Source: CALXXL01 sp034926605
GTDB lineage: Bacteria > Verrucomicrobiota > Lentisphaeria > Victivallales > Victivallaceae
Assembly (NCBI GenBank): GCA_034926605.1
Contig: JAYFQV010000008.1
Location: forward strand, 3,667 to 67,666
Direction: 5' to 3'
DNA length: 64,000 bases
A program made the translations under genes and the position numbers. The notes under the pieces are model-generated. The model saw only the letters and a list, made by a program, of their open reading frames with translations, made no database searches and had not been told where the DNA came from. This document shows, in pieces, positions 45,135 through 52,758 of the stretch; positions within the stretch are counted from its first letter, which is position 1; every line of letters begins with the position of its first letter.

Positions 45135-46150
45135 TCCGCGGCCTCCGGATTATAGAGACGGAACGTCTCGCGCACGCGCTTGTCGATGCACGGCGTTACT
45201 GTGCCTTTACGTAAATAGCGCATTGACTTCGGGCCGGTGCCGATCACCTTGGCAAACGTGCTCATAATCATCAGTTCGGGAACCGCGTCTATAACACCGG
45301 CTACGGTTGATATTTTGTCGCGATCGATGATCCGTTGCATCTTGGCACGCAAGGCCGGGAGCTGGTCGTCGAGCTCATAGGGCTTGACAAGTCCGGCCCC
45401 GATCGCGTCGAGCAACTCCTGCTCGTCCGCGAAATCAACCGATGCGTTGACATGGACGCCCACCAGCACGATCTGCCGCTGCGGATTGTTCGTGCCGTTG
45501 AAAAAAAGCCTGGCGGTGAAATCCGAGCGTTTGGTCTTGACGGTGCACAGTGCCTTTTCCGTAGCCCAATCCGGCAGCCTGTCCGGAGCCGGCGGCACCT
45601 CGGCGTCCGTGGGTTCCACGGGGGATTCTTCGGCGGCTTCCTCCTCGGAGTGTTGCGGTGCAACACTCTTCCCCACCTCGGCGGCGGGAGTTTGGGGAAC
45701 CGGGCGCGGAATAAAAGTACCGGCCGCGCCGGCCAGCCACTTGCCCGGAATGGCTTGTACTGGATGCTCCGGGCTGCCGGATAGCCAGTACGCGGTATTG
45801 TCACAGAGTCGGATTCCAGCCTCGATCGCCCAGTCCGGGCAGTCCGGCCGGTCGAATACGGCCGCGGTCAACTCTTGGGGTTCATCCTCGGAGTGTTGTG
45901 ATACAACACTGTTATTCTCCTCGGAGTGTTGCACTGCAACACTTTTTTCAGGCTCCGGCTCGGCGGCCGGAGCTTCCGGCGCGGCTTCGCGGCGAGTGTT
46001 GCAATGCAACACTATCAGCCGCGGCGCCGACTCGTCCGCGGCAACCTCGTCGCGGATGATCTTGGTGGCGGTGTTGACCGCCGTGTCCATCGCCACGGCG
46101 TCGATAATCTCGGTCGCCGCGGAAATTCTACCCTTTGCAAATTCGTTCAT
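45131..46150 (-). CDS. Palindrome-bearing phage early protein
   Basis: A 339-residue protein. Residues 1-50 are helical. Residues 50-190 are a low-complexity Pro/Glu/Ala linker interrupted by SVAVQHSEE-like units and a short ordered block (DRPDCPDWAIEAGIRLCDNT). Residues 195-339 look like a folded domain ending RKGTVTPCIDKRVRETFRLY. The units are encoded by four copies of a 19-bp palindrome. It is unlike any Mu protein I know. GGGGG lies 11 nt before the ATG. Because the linker is permissive, it may simply host DNA sites needed by the phage. Confidence 0.7.
   Translation of the reverse strand: MNEFAKGRISAATEIIDAVAMDTAVNTATKIIRDEVAADESAPRLIVLHCNTRREAAPEAPAAEPEPEKSVAVQHSEENNSVVSQHSEDEPQELTAAVFDRPDCPDWAIEAGIRLCDNTAYWLSGSPEHPVQAIPGKWLAGAAGTFIPRPVPQTPAAEVGKSVAPQHSEEEAAEESPVEPTDAEVPPAPDRLPDWATEKALCTVKTKRSDFTARLFFNGTNNPQRQIVLVGVHVNASVDFADEQELLDAIGAGLVKPYELDDQLPALRAKMQRIIDRDKISTVAGVIDAVPELMIMSTFAKVIGTGPKSMRYLRKGTVTPCIDKRVRETFRLYNPEAAE
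45648..46013. repeat. Four 19-bp palindromes, AGTGTTGCNNNGCAACACT type
   Basis: Copies lie at 45649-45667 (centre GGT), 45892-45910 (AGTGTTGT/ACAACACT, centre GAT), 45925-45943 (centre ACT) and 45995-46013 (centre AAT). Three share the flank TCCTCGGAG. The first extends by one more base pair on each side. Three are read in one frame (S-V-x-x-Q-H) and the last in another (V-L-H-C-N), so the DNA, not the peptide, is conserved. Confidence 0.85.
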
Positions 46151-46260
46151 TTCTTTTGATCCCCCTTGTTTGAAAAATTGAGTCCGATGATTGCCAGTAC
46201 CGCCGCCGTGAGCAGCGATCCCAGCGCCATGCCAAGCGCGAAGTATGCGGTATCCGTCAT
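46147..46260 (-). CDS. Tiny phage membrane protein, 37 residues
   Basis: MTDTAYFALGMALGSLLTAA begins a single transmembrane helix, followed by a short polar tail (NFSNKGDQKK). It overlaps both neighbours by ATGA, which supports real translation. A role in the membrane is all that can be said. Confidence 0.6.
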   Translation of the reverse strand: MTDTAYFALGMALGSLLTAAVLAIIGLNFSNKGDQKK

Positions 46261-46913
46261 GGCATCACCTGCAGCACACAATTATTAAGCCAAGCATCCC
46301 CGCCCCGAGCACCGCCCAGCGCAGCCTCAAACTCACCGCCAGCCATGTCTCCAGTCTCATCGTCCGCCTCCGTTTCCGCCGCTTCCGCGGCCTGGTTAAA
46401 ACTCAAATCCGGGACTCGCGCCAGTCGGCGCGCCGTCCTGGCCGATATTCCCAGTACCTCCGCCGCCCGCTCGAGCGGTACCGGCGGTGCGGCATACAGC
46501 ATCCGCAACAGCCGCCAGCGGTCGGGCTCTGCTGCCGCGAAGTCCGCCAGCGCGATCGCGCGCCGGGCGGTCAGCCCGGGAACCACGTCGCCGGCCGGCA
46601 GATCGTACATCTCCACCGCCGGCGCGAAGCCGTCATGGCCGAGCCCGTCCGCCGCCTCGAACTGGTGCCGGGCCAGCGCCCGGCGGACGCTCAGCGCGTC
46701 CATCGATATGCAGAGGCCGAGCTCCTCGGCGTCCAAATCTCCGTACTCGTGCCGCATCCGCACGACGCGCCACCAGTCGCGGTCATCGGCCGCGGTGTCG
46801 GCCAGCCACAGCATCAGCGCGCAGATCGACGACGCGGGATACTGGTCGATCGTCCACCAGCTCGCGCGATCCGCGTCAAGCACTGTCATAACCTGGCCGC
46901 TGGTAAGTTTCAT
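46257..46913 (-). CDS. Phage early protein with helix-turn-helix
   Basis: A 218-residue protein. Residues near 160-185 (PLERAAEVLGISARTARRLA) form a convincing helix-turn-helix. The N-terminal part is Trp-rich (RASWWTIDQYPASS; DRDWWRVVRMRHEYGD). The start at 46913 has GGGGAAAAC just upstream; a longer frame to 47033 is less likely. It overlaps the tiny membrane gene by ATGA. A DNA-binding early regulator or replication accessory is possible. Confidence 0.65.
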   Translation of the reverse strand: MKLTSGQVMTVLDADRASWWTIDQYPASSICALMLWLADTAADDRDWWRVVRMRHEYGDLDAEELGLCISMDALSVRRALARHQFEAADGLGHDGFAPAVEMYDLPAGDVVPGLTARRAIALADFAAAEPDRWRLLRMLYAAPPVPLERAAEVLGISARTARRLARVPDLSFNQAAEAAETEADDETGDMAGGEFEAALGGARGGDAWLNNCVLQVMP

Positions 46914-46942
46914 GTTTTCCCCGTTTATATATATTGTATTAA

Positions 46943-47122
46943 TCAGTCTATCAGCTCGAACGCCGCCACCCCGAGCGCCGCGGCATATACCCGCGCGGTG
47001 GACGCCCGTTTGATCCCGCAGCGCTCCAGCCACGCGACAGCCTGCTGCTCTCTGCCTATCATCTCCGCAACTTGCACTTGGGTCATGCCAAGCGCGCGTC
47101 TGATTTTTGCAATTTTTGTCAT
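46943..47122 (-). CDS. Ner/Cro-like small DNA-binding protein
   Basis: A 59-residue helix-turn-helix protein of the Cro/CI type: KIRRALGMTQVQVAEMIGRE, with the MTQVQVAEMIG turn and a final AAALGVAAFELID. Size and place (second gene of the leftward early operon) match Ner of Mu, which limits early transcription and repressor synthesis. It overlaps the preceding gene by ATGA. Confidence 0.75.
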   Translation of the reverse strand: MTKIAKIRRALGMTQVQVAEMIGREQQAVAWLERCGIKRASTARVYAAALGVAAFELID

Positions 47123-47448
47123 TTTGCGTCTCGCCGCTCCTTGAGTTCCGCCGCCAGGGCGAGGATACGGGCCCGGTCGGTCAGGTCTTCCGGCCAGATA
47201 CGCAGCAGTTCGGTCAGTATATTATCTTGGCGTGTCGATGTATCTGTAAGCCGAGGAGTTAAATATGATTGCAGATGCGGGTGAATCTGCTCCCAATTAT
47301 GATCGGAAATCGATCTGGTTTTGCCGATCAGCCAATTGCGCACAGTAGTCTGGCTGATGCCATCTAATAATTCGCTGAATTTGTTTGAATTACCGGCGCT
47401 ACTAACGGCATTGGCCAATGCTTGTTTTATTTCGTCCGTAATTATCAT
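47119..47448 (-). CDS. Early regulator, XRE-like
   Basis: A 109-residue protein, the first gene of the leftward operon. Residues 5-60 resemble a short helix-turn-helix (FSELLDGISQTTVRNWLIGKTRSIS), and the tail is helical. It resembles the divergent repressor at 47597 in plan: short HTH, a WEQIHPHLQSYLT-like segment and a charged C-terminus. The two may be paralogues that control the same operators. The specific role, activator or repressor, is not known. Confidence 0.7.
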   Translation of the reverse strand: MIITDEIKQALANAVSSAGNSNKFSELLDGISQTTVRNWLIGKTRSISDHNWEQIHPHLQSYLTPRLTDTSTRQDNILTELLRIWPEDLTDRARILALAAELKERRDAK

Positions 47449-47496
47449 TGTTTCCCTATCTCTTTATATCTCTTTCTCTATCTTTGCCCATAAAAG

Positions 47497-47524
47497 ACAA
47501 TAATGCTACTTTTAAGATATTCAA
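47497..47524 (-). promoter_or_regulatory. Leftward early promoter
   Basis: TTGAAT (47519-47524) and TATTGT (47497-47502) on the minus strand are 16 nt apart. The -35 box is followed by ATATCTT, the same block as in the rightward promoter. Confidence 0.55.
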
Positions 47525-47562
47525 GCTAATTTGATATAAAATAGGTATTTTTTTGATTTTTT

Positions 47563-47590
47563 TTGAAAATATCTTTTTTGGGTGTATTGT
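47563..47590 (+). promoter_or_regulatory. Rightward promoter of a leaderless repressor mRNA
   Basis: TTGAAA (47563-47568) and TATTGT (47585-47590) are 16 nt apart. The expected transcript start falls on or next to the ATG at 47597, and there is no ribosome-binding site. The -10 box is identical to that of the leftward promoter. Confidence 0.55.
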
Positions 47591-47596
47591 AGATGC

Positions 47597-48004
47597 ATGA
47601 AAATCAATCAAACGATTATAGACGCACTCATTAAGGCCATCAACGATTTAGGGTCACAGCAAAAAATCGCGGAAGTGGCTGGAGTTGGTATATCCAATAT
47701 CGGTAAATATATTAATGGAAATATAAAAACCATAAGACTATCAACATGGGAACGGTTATTTCCGTTGCTAAAAACCTATCTGACCCAAGAGCAACAAATT
47801 GAGTTGCAGCGTAAATATTTCGCGTCCGGGTTAACCGCCGATGCAATTAAAGGTATTATCGCAATTAGGGACGCGGCACAGGATGAGCCCATGTTGAAGC
47901 TACTGATCGAATATTGGCAGGAATTGGATGATACGCGACAATTTCAGCTGCTCTCGCGAGCAGCTGAGTTGAGTAAAGAGAAAAGGGGGAACGCGGAAGA
48001 ATGA
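47597..48004 (+). CDS. Phage repressor-like helix-turn-helix protein
   Basis: A 135-residue protein. Residues 12-45 (INDLGSQQKIAEVAGVGISN, then IGKYINGNIKT) form an XRE-type helix-turn-helix; the C-terminal half is helical and charged. It is transcribed away from the early operon, as expected for the lysogenic repressor. The promoter spacing indicates a leaderless message, like lambda cI made from its maintenance promoter. It overlaps the next gene by ATGA, so the two are produced together in the lysogen. Confidence 0.75.
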   Translation: MKINQTIIDALIKAINDLGSQQKIAEVAGVGISNIGKYINGNIKTIRLSTWERLFPLLKTYLTQEQQIELQRKYFASGLTADAIKGIIAIRDAAQDEPMLKLLIEYWQELDDTRQFQLLSRAAELSKEKRGNAEE

Positions 48005-48906
48005 AAGTGTTTTGTCCACATTGCGGGGCGGCATTGGAGTGCCCGCCGAAAATGGCCGGGAAAAAAGCACAATGCAATCAGTGTCGCGGTGAATTTTTAA
48101 CTCCGCTGCCAACCGCCAAGGCCATCCCCTCGGAAGCGGGCGGTCAGTCGCGGAGAATTATACGCCGTTATACCGGCGGCAACTGGGCTGCGGCTGGCTG
48201 CGGACTTGTCGCAGTATTGTTCGGCGTAATTTTGGCGGTTACCGTTATCGGCGCGATTCCGGGCATAATTATAATACTATTGGGTGTGATATTGCTAGCG
48301 ATTGGCGATCGACGACAAAAAATATATTGCTGCCCGGGGTGCGGCGACGTGCTGGCGTCGCCGCTGGTTATCTCGTGTCGCAACTGTGGTGCGCCGTTGC
48401 GGCCGCCATATAGCCGGATTTGGCTATATTTGGCTTTTTTGGCAATTGGAATTTTTTTAATTGGTGTTTCTAGCGCGGTATCCAATAATCGTCCCAATGT
48501 TAAGCTTGTCACAAATGATGTTATTTCGTCACCGGGGGTGATAGACCCAATTAGAGAAAAATATGGCCAGTCAGCCGATAAATTTAAGTCGGATGCTTAT
48601 CAGATGGCTCAAGCAGCGGTCTGTAAATATTTCAACATGAAATTGTCCGCGGCAAGCTGGCCGTTTTTGGCGGCAAGCGATCATACAAAATTTACCGAAG
48701 TTGACCATATGGATATGGCAACGAACCGTCTTATGCAATGGGTTGGTGTTAACGTTTCCAGTTATGTTGAATTTGATAAAAGTGACGCATATGGTAATAT
48801 ATCGCGCGTGCGTTATCCTTTTTGGGCAACATATAATTTTGATCCCGCCACAAAGCTTTGGCGTTTGTGTAGCTTGAAAATCGGAGATGTACAAGTGGTC
48901 GGTTAG
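48001..48906 (+). CDS. Zinc-ribbon membrane protein coupled to the repressor
   Basis: A 301-residue protein. Residues 1-35 form a zinc ribbon (CPHCGAALECPPKMAGKKAQC, split by CPHC and CNQC). Residues 60-100 form two membrane helices (GLVAVLFGVILAVTVIG; IIIILLGVILLAIG). Residues 109-130 form a second ribbon (CPGCGDVL and CRNCGAPL), followed by a third helix near 140-160 and an extracytoplasmic domain of about 140 residues. Because it shares the repressor message, it is expressed in the dormant state. That is the usual mark of a lysogenic-conversion or superinfection-exclusion gene. No such family is recognised; function is inferred from context. Confidence 0.7.
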   Translation: MKVFCPHCGAALECPPKMAGKKAQCNQCRGEFLTPLPTAKAIPSEAGGQSRRIIRRYTGGNWAAAGCGLVAVLFGVILAVTVIGAIPGIIIILLGVILLAIGDRRQKIYCCPGCGDVLASPLVISCRNCGAPLRPPYSRIWLYLAFLAIGIFLIGVSSAVSNNRPNVKLVTNDVISSPGVIDPIREKYGQSADKFKSDAYQMAQAAVCKYFNMKLSAASWPFLAASDHTKFTEVDHMDMATNRLMQWVGVNVSSYVEFDKSDAYGNISRVRYPFWATYNFDPATKLWRLCSLKIGDVQVVG

Positions 48907-49385
48907 TGACCGCGCCGCCACTCCCACGGCGGCGCCGGATTGTCGGCCGCCCATAATCCCGCCAGCGCATTTTGTGCTTCGGCCTCCGCGTCCGCGATCG
49001 TTCGATCGCCGGGCGCGTATTTTTTATACCACCAGGCGGCGCCCCGCCGCGCCATCTCGGCGTTGACATAAATATCTCCGCAATAGACCCGGGCCACGGT
49101 GCGGCCGTAGCGGTCGGTCTCCACCGGCTCGACCCGCACCCGCTTGCGGCCGGTCAGCGCGATCAGCTCGCGGGTCGCCTCCGGGCCGTATGCCTGGTCT
49201 TTTTCCGGCGCGTCGATGCCGTAGAGCCTCACAACCTGCCACGTCTTGTCCGGCTTCTGCAGGTTGATAGTGTCGCCGTCCACCACCCATATCGCGCGGC
49301 CGGTGGCGGCGTCGGTCGCCGGGCCGGCGCACGCCGCCAGCGCCAGCAAAACCATTGGCATCATGATTTTTTGTAAGATTTTCAT
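48903..49385 (-). CDS. Secreted thermonuclease-like lipoprotein
   Basis: A 160-residue protein with a lipoprotein signal (MVLLALAAC lipobox) followed by a staphylococcal-nuclease fold: VVDGDTINL, VVRLYGIDAPE, ELIALTGRKRVRVEPV and DRYGRTVARVYCGDIYVN. The acidic and arginine residues around RLYGIDAPE and DRYGRTV fit a working active site. It is carried on the opposite strand to the late genes and converges on the zinc-ribbon gene with a 4-nt overlap. An exported nuclease could help degrade rival or host DNA at the cell surface, or scavenge nucleotides; this is an inferred moron gene. Confidence 0.85.
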   Translation of the reverse strand: MKILQKIMMPMVLLALAACAGPATDAATGRAIWVVDGDTINLQKPDKTWQVVRLYGIDAPEKDQAYGPEATRELIALTGRKRVRVEPVETDRYGRTVARVYCGDIYVNAEMARRGAAWWYKKYAPGDRTIADAEAEAQNALAGLWAADNPAPPWEWRRGH

Positions 49386-49857
49386 GGCGTAAAATTACAG
49401 CCGCCTACACGCTTTTACAACTGGTTTTAGCGAAAAAACAAGGTTTCTGTCAAAATTCGCGGGTTTTGCCCCAATAGTGAGAGGGCGCGTCCCCGTGCGC
49501 ACTCTCCGCGGGCGTGGCATTGCGGTTTCCGTCTCCGTCTGCGGGGTATCCCCGCCGCGTCCCGCGTAATTTTTGTAACAGCACCCGCCGCGCGGATGGT
49601 TTCGGCCATCCGCGAACCGGGGCGGGTCATCTATTTTTAGGGTCAGTAGGATAGCGGCCATCCGGGCGTAATGCCCCGCGGGCGGTATTGGCCAACGCAC
49701 GCCCGCCGCGTTGTACAGCGCGTACGCAAGTTCAACTCTTGCCTGACCCGCCTTTTTTTGCTCCGGGAGCGGGCCGGTAAGCGTTGCCGGCTTTGACTCG
49801 TCAACGACCGGAGCATTTTTCACCGAACCTTTGCCAGTTTTGGCACGTATGGATTAT

Positions 49858-49893
49858 GCCCGGCTCCGGCTTTTTGATGAGCCGGAGCCGGGC
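49858..49893. repeat. Perfect 14-bp hairpin
   Basis: Arms of 14 nt (GCCCGGCTCCGGCT and its complement AGCCGGAGCCGGGC) pair around an 8-nt loop (49872-49879). No T-run follows, so it is either a bidirectional pause or terminator element or a protein-binding site. Confidence 0.6.
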
Positions 49894-49946
49894 GCATTGA
49901 ACGAAATCCCTGTTCGATTACCCCCTGCCGCTTCGGCGGCGCGCGG

Positions 49947-49984
49947 GGCCGGGTTTAACCCTTCCCGGCCTCGCGTTTTTGTTT
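49947..49984 (+). terminator. Terminator-like hairpin just before the late operon
   Basis: GGCCGGG/CCCGGCC with a 10-nt loop is followed by TCGCGTTTTTGTTT. It lies 40 nt before the first late gene, so it would isolate the late operon from upstream transcription, or act as an attenuator of it. Confidence 0.5.
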
Positions 49985-50021
49985 AACCTCCGCGCGCGAG
50001 CGCCATTATCGGGAGCTGCCA

Positions 50022-50450
50022 ATGTTCGACCTTTTGACCCTGTTGACCTCCACCGGTGGCGCGATCTCCGGCGGCACCCTGACCGGTATCATCATCCTGA
50101 TGTATATCCGCCACCAGCTGGCCGGCGACCGGGTGGAGCGCGCGGAGTTGCGCGCCAAGGTCGACCGCCTGGAGACCGAGCGCCTTGGCAAGCTCGAGCG
50201 GACGCTGGAGGAGCATCTCCGGATCGACAATCCGGCCGCGACCGATGCCAAGGTGGCGGCGGTGAGCAATACGACGGACGCCAAGATCATGGCGCTGGCG
50301 GGCAATGTCGAGCGTCTGATCAACAAGGTGGACTATCTTGCCGGCGGCGTCGCCCGCCTCGAAAAAGGCGCCGAAAATACCGAGCTGTATCTGGATAATC
50401 TCAATAAATCGATCTCGAAAGTGCGGGAGGAGCTGTATCATGGCCGTTAG
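50022..50450 (+). CDS. Phage membrane-anchored coiled-coil protein
   Basis: A 142-residue protein with one N-terminal membrane helix (GGTLTGIIILMYI) and then a long coiled-coil (residues 35-140). The first late gene in this phage, it precedes the small terminase group where Mu-like phages often keep lysis proteins of holin/Rz style. Its 3' end overlaps the next gene by 11 nt. A lysis accessory role is possible, not shown. Confidence 0.65.
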   Translation: MFDLLTLLTSTGGAISGGTLTGIIILMYIRHQLAGDRVERAELRAKVDRLETERLGKLERTLEEHLRIDNPAATDAKVAAVSNTTDAKIMALAGNVERLINKVDYLAGGVARLEKGAENTELYLDNLNKSISKVREELYHGR

Positions 50451-50730
50451 CGTTTACGCCCTGCGCAAGGCGATTTTGCGTGATTTTAAAAACTACCTTC
50501 GCGCGCCAATCCGCGCCGCGGAACTGGTGGAAATATCCTGTGAGCCCGCGATCGTCGCCGATCAGGTGGGCGCGGTGGAGCAGGTCGGCGAATTGCTGGC
50601 GATGGGCTATCTGGAGGCTATCCCGGGCTGGTCCGGCAGCTATCTGCAGATCAGCAAGCGCGGGCTGGAGCAGCTCGCCCCCGAGTTTCGGCCTGACGCG
50701 TTTATTCACGGCCCGTCGGCGTTGGCCTGA
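50440..50730 (+). CDS. Small phage protein, winged-helix-like
   Basis: A 96-residue protein starting MAVSVYALRKAILRDF. Its predicted helices plus the segment AIVADQVGAVEQVGELLAMG and a final beta hairpin fit a small winged helix as found before the terminase genes of Mu-like phages (gp26 region). The start is inside the previous gene (11-nt overlap). DNA binding is inferred. Confidence 0.6.
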   Translation: MAVSVYALRKAILRDFKNYLRAPIRAAELVEISCEPAIVADQVGAVEQVGELLAMGYLEAIPGWSGSYLQISKRGLEQLAPEFRPDAFIHGPSALA

Positions 50731-50742
50731 GGAGGTGCTCCG

Positions 50743-51321
50743 ATGGCCAGACAACGCAACAATGTCACAAAATTGCCGCTGGAAATGCGGCTTACTATCT
50801 GCCAGCTGCTGGCCGACGGCGCGAGTTATGATGATATCCGCACGGATGCCGATGTGGCGGCGGCTTGCGCCGATCGCAATCTTACGCTGCACAACAAATC
50901 GCTTTTAACCTACTCGCAGTCCGCGGAATACGCGGAGTATAAAACGATGCGGGCCGGTTACGCCGAGGAGCTCGAGCGCCGCCGCCTGGCGGCGTTTTTC
51001 GTCCAGGCCGAGGGCGGCGCGGACGCGATCGCCAACGTGGCCAGTTTTGAGCTGCTCCGGATCGTGCTTGATAAATTGCAGTCCGGCGCCGCGCTGGAGC
51101 CGAAAGAGCTGGCGGCGGCCTCGACCGCGCTGGCGGCGTATCAGCGCAACCGGATATCCGAGCGACGCGACGACGCGGCCCGCGACTACGCCGCCCGCGA
51201 GGCGGAATACCAGGCCCGCATCCTCCAGCTCGAAAAGCAGCTGGCGGAACGCGCCGGCGCATCTTCCGGGCTTACTGTCGACACCCTGAAAAAGATCGAG
51301 GAAAAGCTGGGGTTGCTGTAA
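50743..51321 (+). CDS. Mu gp27-like protein, probable small terminase
   Basis: A 192-residue protein with the DUF3486 layout: a helix-turn-helix at the start (KLPLEMRLTICQLLADGASY), a helical centre and a C-terminal coiled-coil (RILQLEKQLAERAGAS). In Mu-like phages this protein sits before the large terminase and is considered the small subunit that selects phage DNA for packaging. GGAGG precedes the ATG. Confidence 0.82.
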   Translation: MARQRNNVTKLPLEMRLTICQLLADGASYDDIRTDADVAAACADRNLTLHNKSLLTYSQSAEYAEYKTMRAGYAEELERRRLAAFFVQAEGGADAIANVASFELLRIVLDKLQSGAALEPKELAAASTALAAYQRNRISERRDDAARDYAAREAEYQARILQLEKQLAERAGASSGLTVDTLKKIEEKLGLL

Positions 51322-51322
51322 G

Positions 51323-52750
51323 ATGGGCAATGCAAAAATTATCCCAGTCAACCGCACGCCCGGCAGCTTTTTGCCGTTTCAGGCGGCGTGGATACGCGAC
51401 AATTCGCGGCTGAAACTCATGGAAAAATCGCGCCAGATCGGCGTTTCCTGGACTGCCGCGGCCGGCATTGTCCGGCGCAAAGGCCGGGCGGACGCCAAGC
51501 TGGACGCCTGGATATCTTCACGTGACGATATTCAGGCGCAGTTGTTTATGCGCGACTGCGCGGCATTCGCGGAGATTTACGAGTTGGCCGCCCAGGATTT
51601 GGGCGCCCAGTTTTTAGACCCCGAGAAAAAAATCACCAGCTATGTGCTGCAGTTCGCCAACGGCTGCCGGATCAACTCGATGTCGTCGAGCCCCGACGCT
51701 CAGGCCGGCAAGCGCGGCGACCGTCTGCTGGACGAGTTCGCCCTCCACAAAGACCCTCGGAAACTTTACTCGATCGCCTACCCGGGTATCACCTGGGGCG
51801 GCCAGTTGGAGATAGTGTCCACTCACCGCGGCAGCGCGAATTTTTTCAACGAGCTGGTGCGGGAGGTGCGCGAAAAGGGCAATCCCAAACGGGTGAGCCT
51901 GCACCGGGTGACGCTGCAGGACGCGCTGGATCAAGGCTTTTTGTATAAACTCCAGGAGAAGCTCGCCCCCGAGGACGAGCGGCAGGAGATGGACGAGGCG
52001 GCGTACTTCGCGTTTATCCGTTCCGGCTGCGCGGATGAGGAGAGTTTTCTCCAGGAATACATGTGTGTTCCGGCCGATGACAATTCCGCGTTTTTGACCT
52101 ATGACCTTATCGCCTCCTGCGAGTATGGCGAGGGCGTCGAATGGCGTCAGCCGCTTGATGCGATCACCAACCCGCTTTATGTGGGTGTGGATATCGGCCG
52201 CGAGCACGACCTCACAGTTATTGCGATCGCGGAAAAAGCCGGCGGCCGGTATTGTTTGCGCGAGATGATCGAGCTTAAACAAACCACGTTTACCCGGCAG
52301 GTAGAAATCCTGTACGAGGTGCTGGCGCGGCGCAATGTTGTACGCTGCTGCATCGATGCGACGGGCCTCGGTACTCAGATGGCGGAACAGGCGGCGGAAC
52401 GGTTCGGCAGCTGGCGGGTCGGCGGGATAAAATTCACCGCGCCGGCCAAGGAGCAGTTGGCTTATCCGCTCAAGGCGGCGTTTGAGGATCGTAATATCCT
52501 GATCCCGATGGATCGAAACCTCCGCGCAGATTTACGCAGTATTAAAAAAATCGTCGGCGCCGGTAACGTCGACCGGTTCGCGGCCGATCACGGGCCGAAT
52601 GGCCACGCCGACCGCTTTTGGGCGCTGGCGCTGGTGATCGAGGCCGGTAAGACCGCCGGCGGTTCGCCCGGCGTTGAGCCGCTGGTGACAGGCCGGCGCA
52701 CCGATCCAAATGCCGGGTGGAAATATCCGGATCATTCCGATGACAGATAG
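51323..52750 (+). CDS. Large terminase (Mu gp28-like)
   Basis: A 475-residue packaging motor. The ATPase half has an adenine/Walker A region typical of Mu gp28 (MEKSRQIGVSWTAAAG, residues 33-48) and a Walker B-like LLDEFALHK (about 134). The C-terminal nuclease half has the RNase-H-like VGVDIGREHDLTVIA (about 290), CCIDATGLG and a final DRFWALALV. It cleaves and pumps phage DNA into the head. It starts 1 nt after the small terminase stop. Confidence 0.92.
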   Translation: MGNAKIIPVNRTPGSFLPFQAAWIRDNSRLKLMEKSRQIGVSWTAAAGIVRRKGRADAKLDAWISSRDDIQAQLFMRDCAAFAEIYELAAQDLGAQFLDPEKKITSYVLQFANGCRINSMSSSPDAQAGKRGDRLLDEFALHKDPRKLYSIAYPGITWGGQLEIVSTHRGSANFFNELVREVREKGNPKRVSLHRVTLQDALDQGFLYKLQEKLAPEDERQEMDEAAYFAFIRSGCADEESFLQEYMCVPADDNSAFLTYDLIASCEYGEGVEWRQPLDAITNPLYVGVDIGREHDLTVIAIAEKAGGRYCLREMIELKQTTFTRQVEILYEVLARRNVVRCCIDATGLGTQMAEQAAERFGSWRVGGIKFTAPAKEQLAYPLKAAFEDRNILIPMDRNLRADLRSIKKIVGAGNVDRFAADHGPNGHADRFWALALVIEAGKTAGGSPGVEPLVTGRRTDPNAGWKYPDHSDDR

Positions 52751-52758
52751 GAGGCGAG

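Larger units (their letters stand above)
49386..50021. other. Gene-poor control region before the late genes
   Basis: About 640 nt lie between the nuclease gene and the first late gene. A 142-codon leftward frame (49395-49823) exists but has an unnatural composition and no ribosome site, so I do not accept it. The region holds two strong hairpins (49858-49893 and 49947-49970). The late promoter must lie here or within the hairpins; no clear -35/-10 pair was found, which fits activator-dependent late transcription as in Mu. Confidence 0.5.

Noticed and set aside
49395..49823. 142-codon leftward frame before the late genes
   Set aside because: No ribosome site, odd composition and overlap with strong hairpins; considered non-coding.
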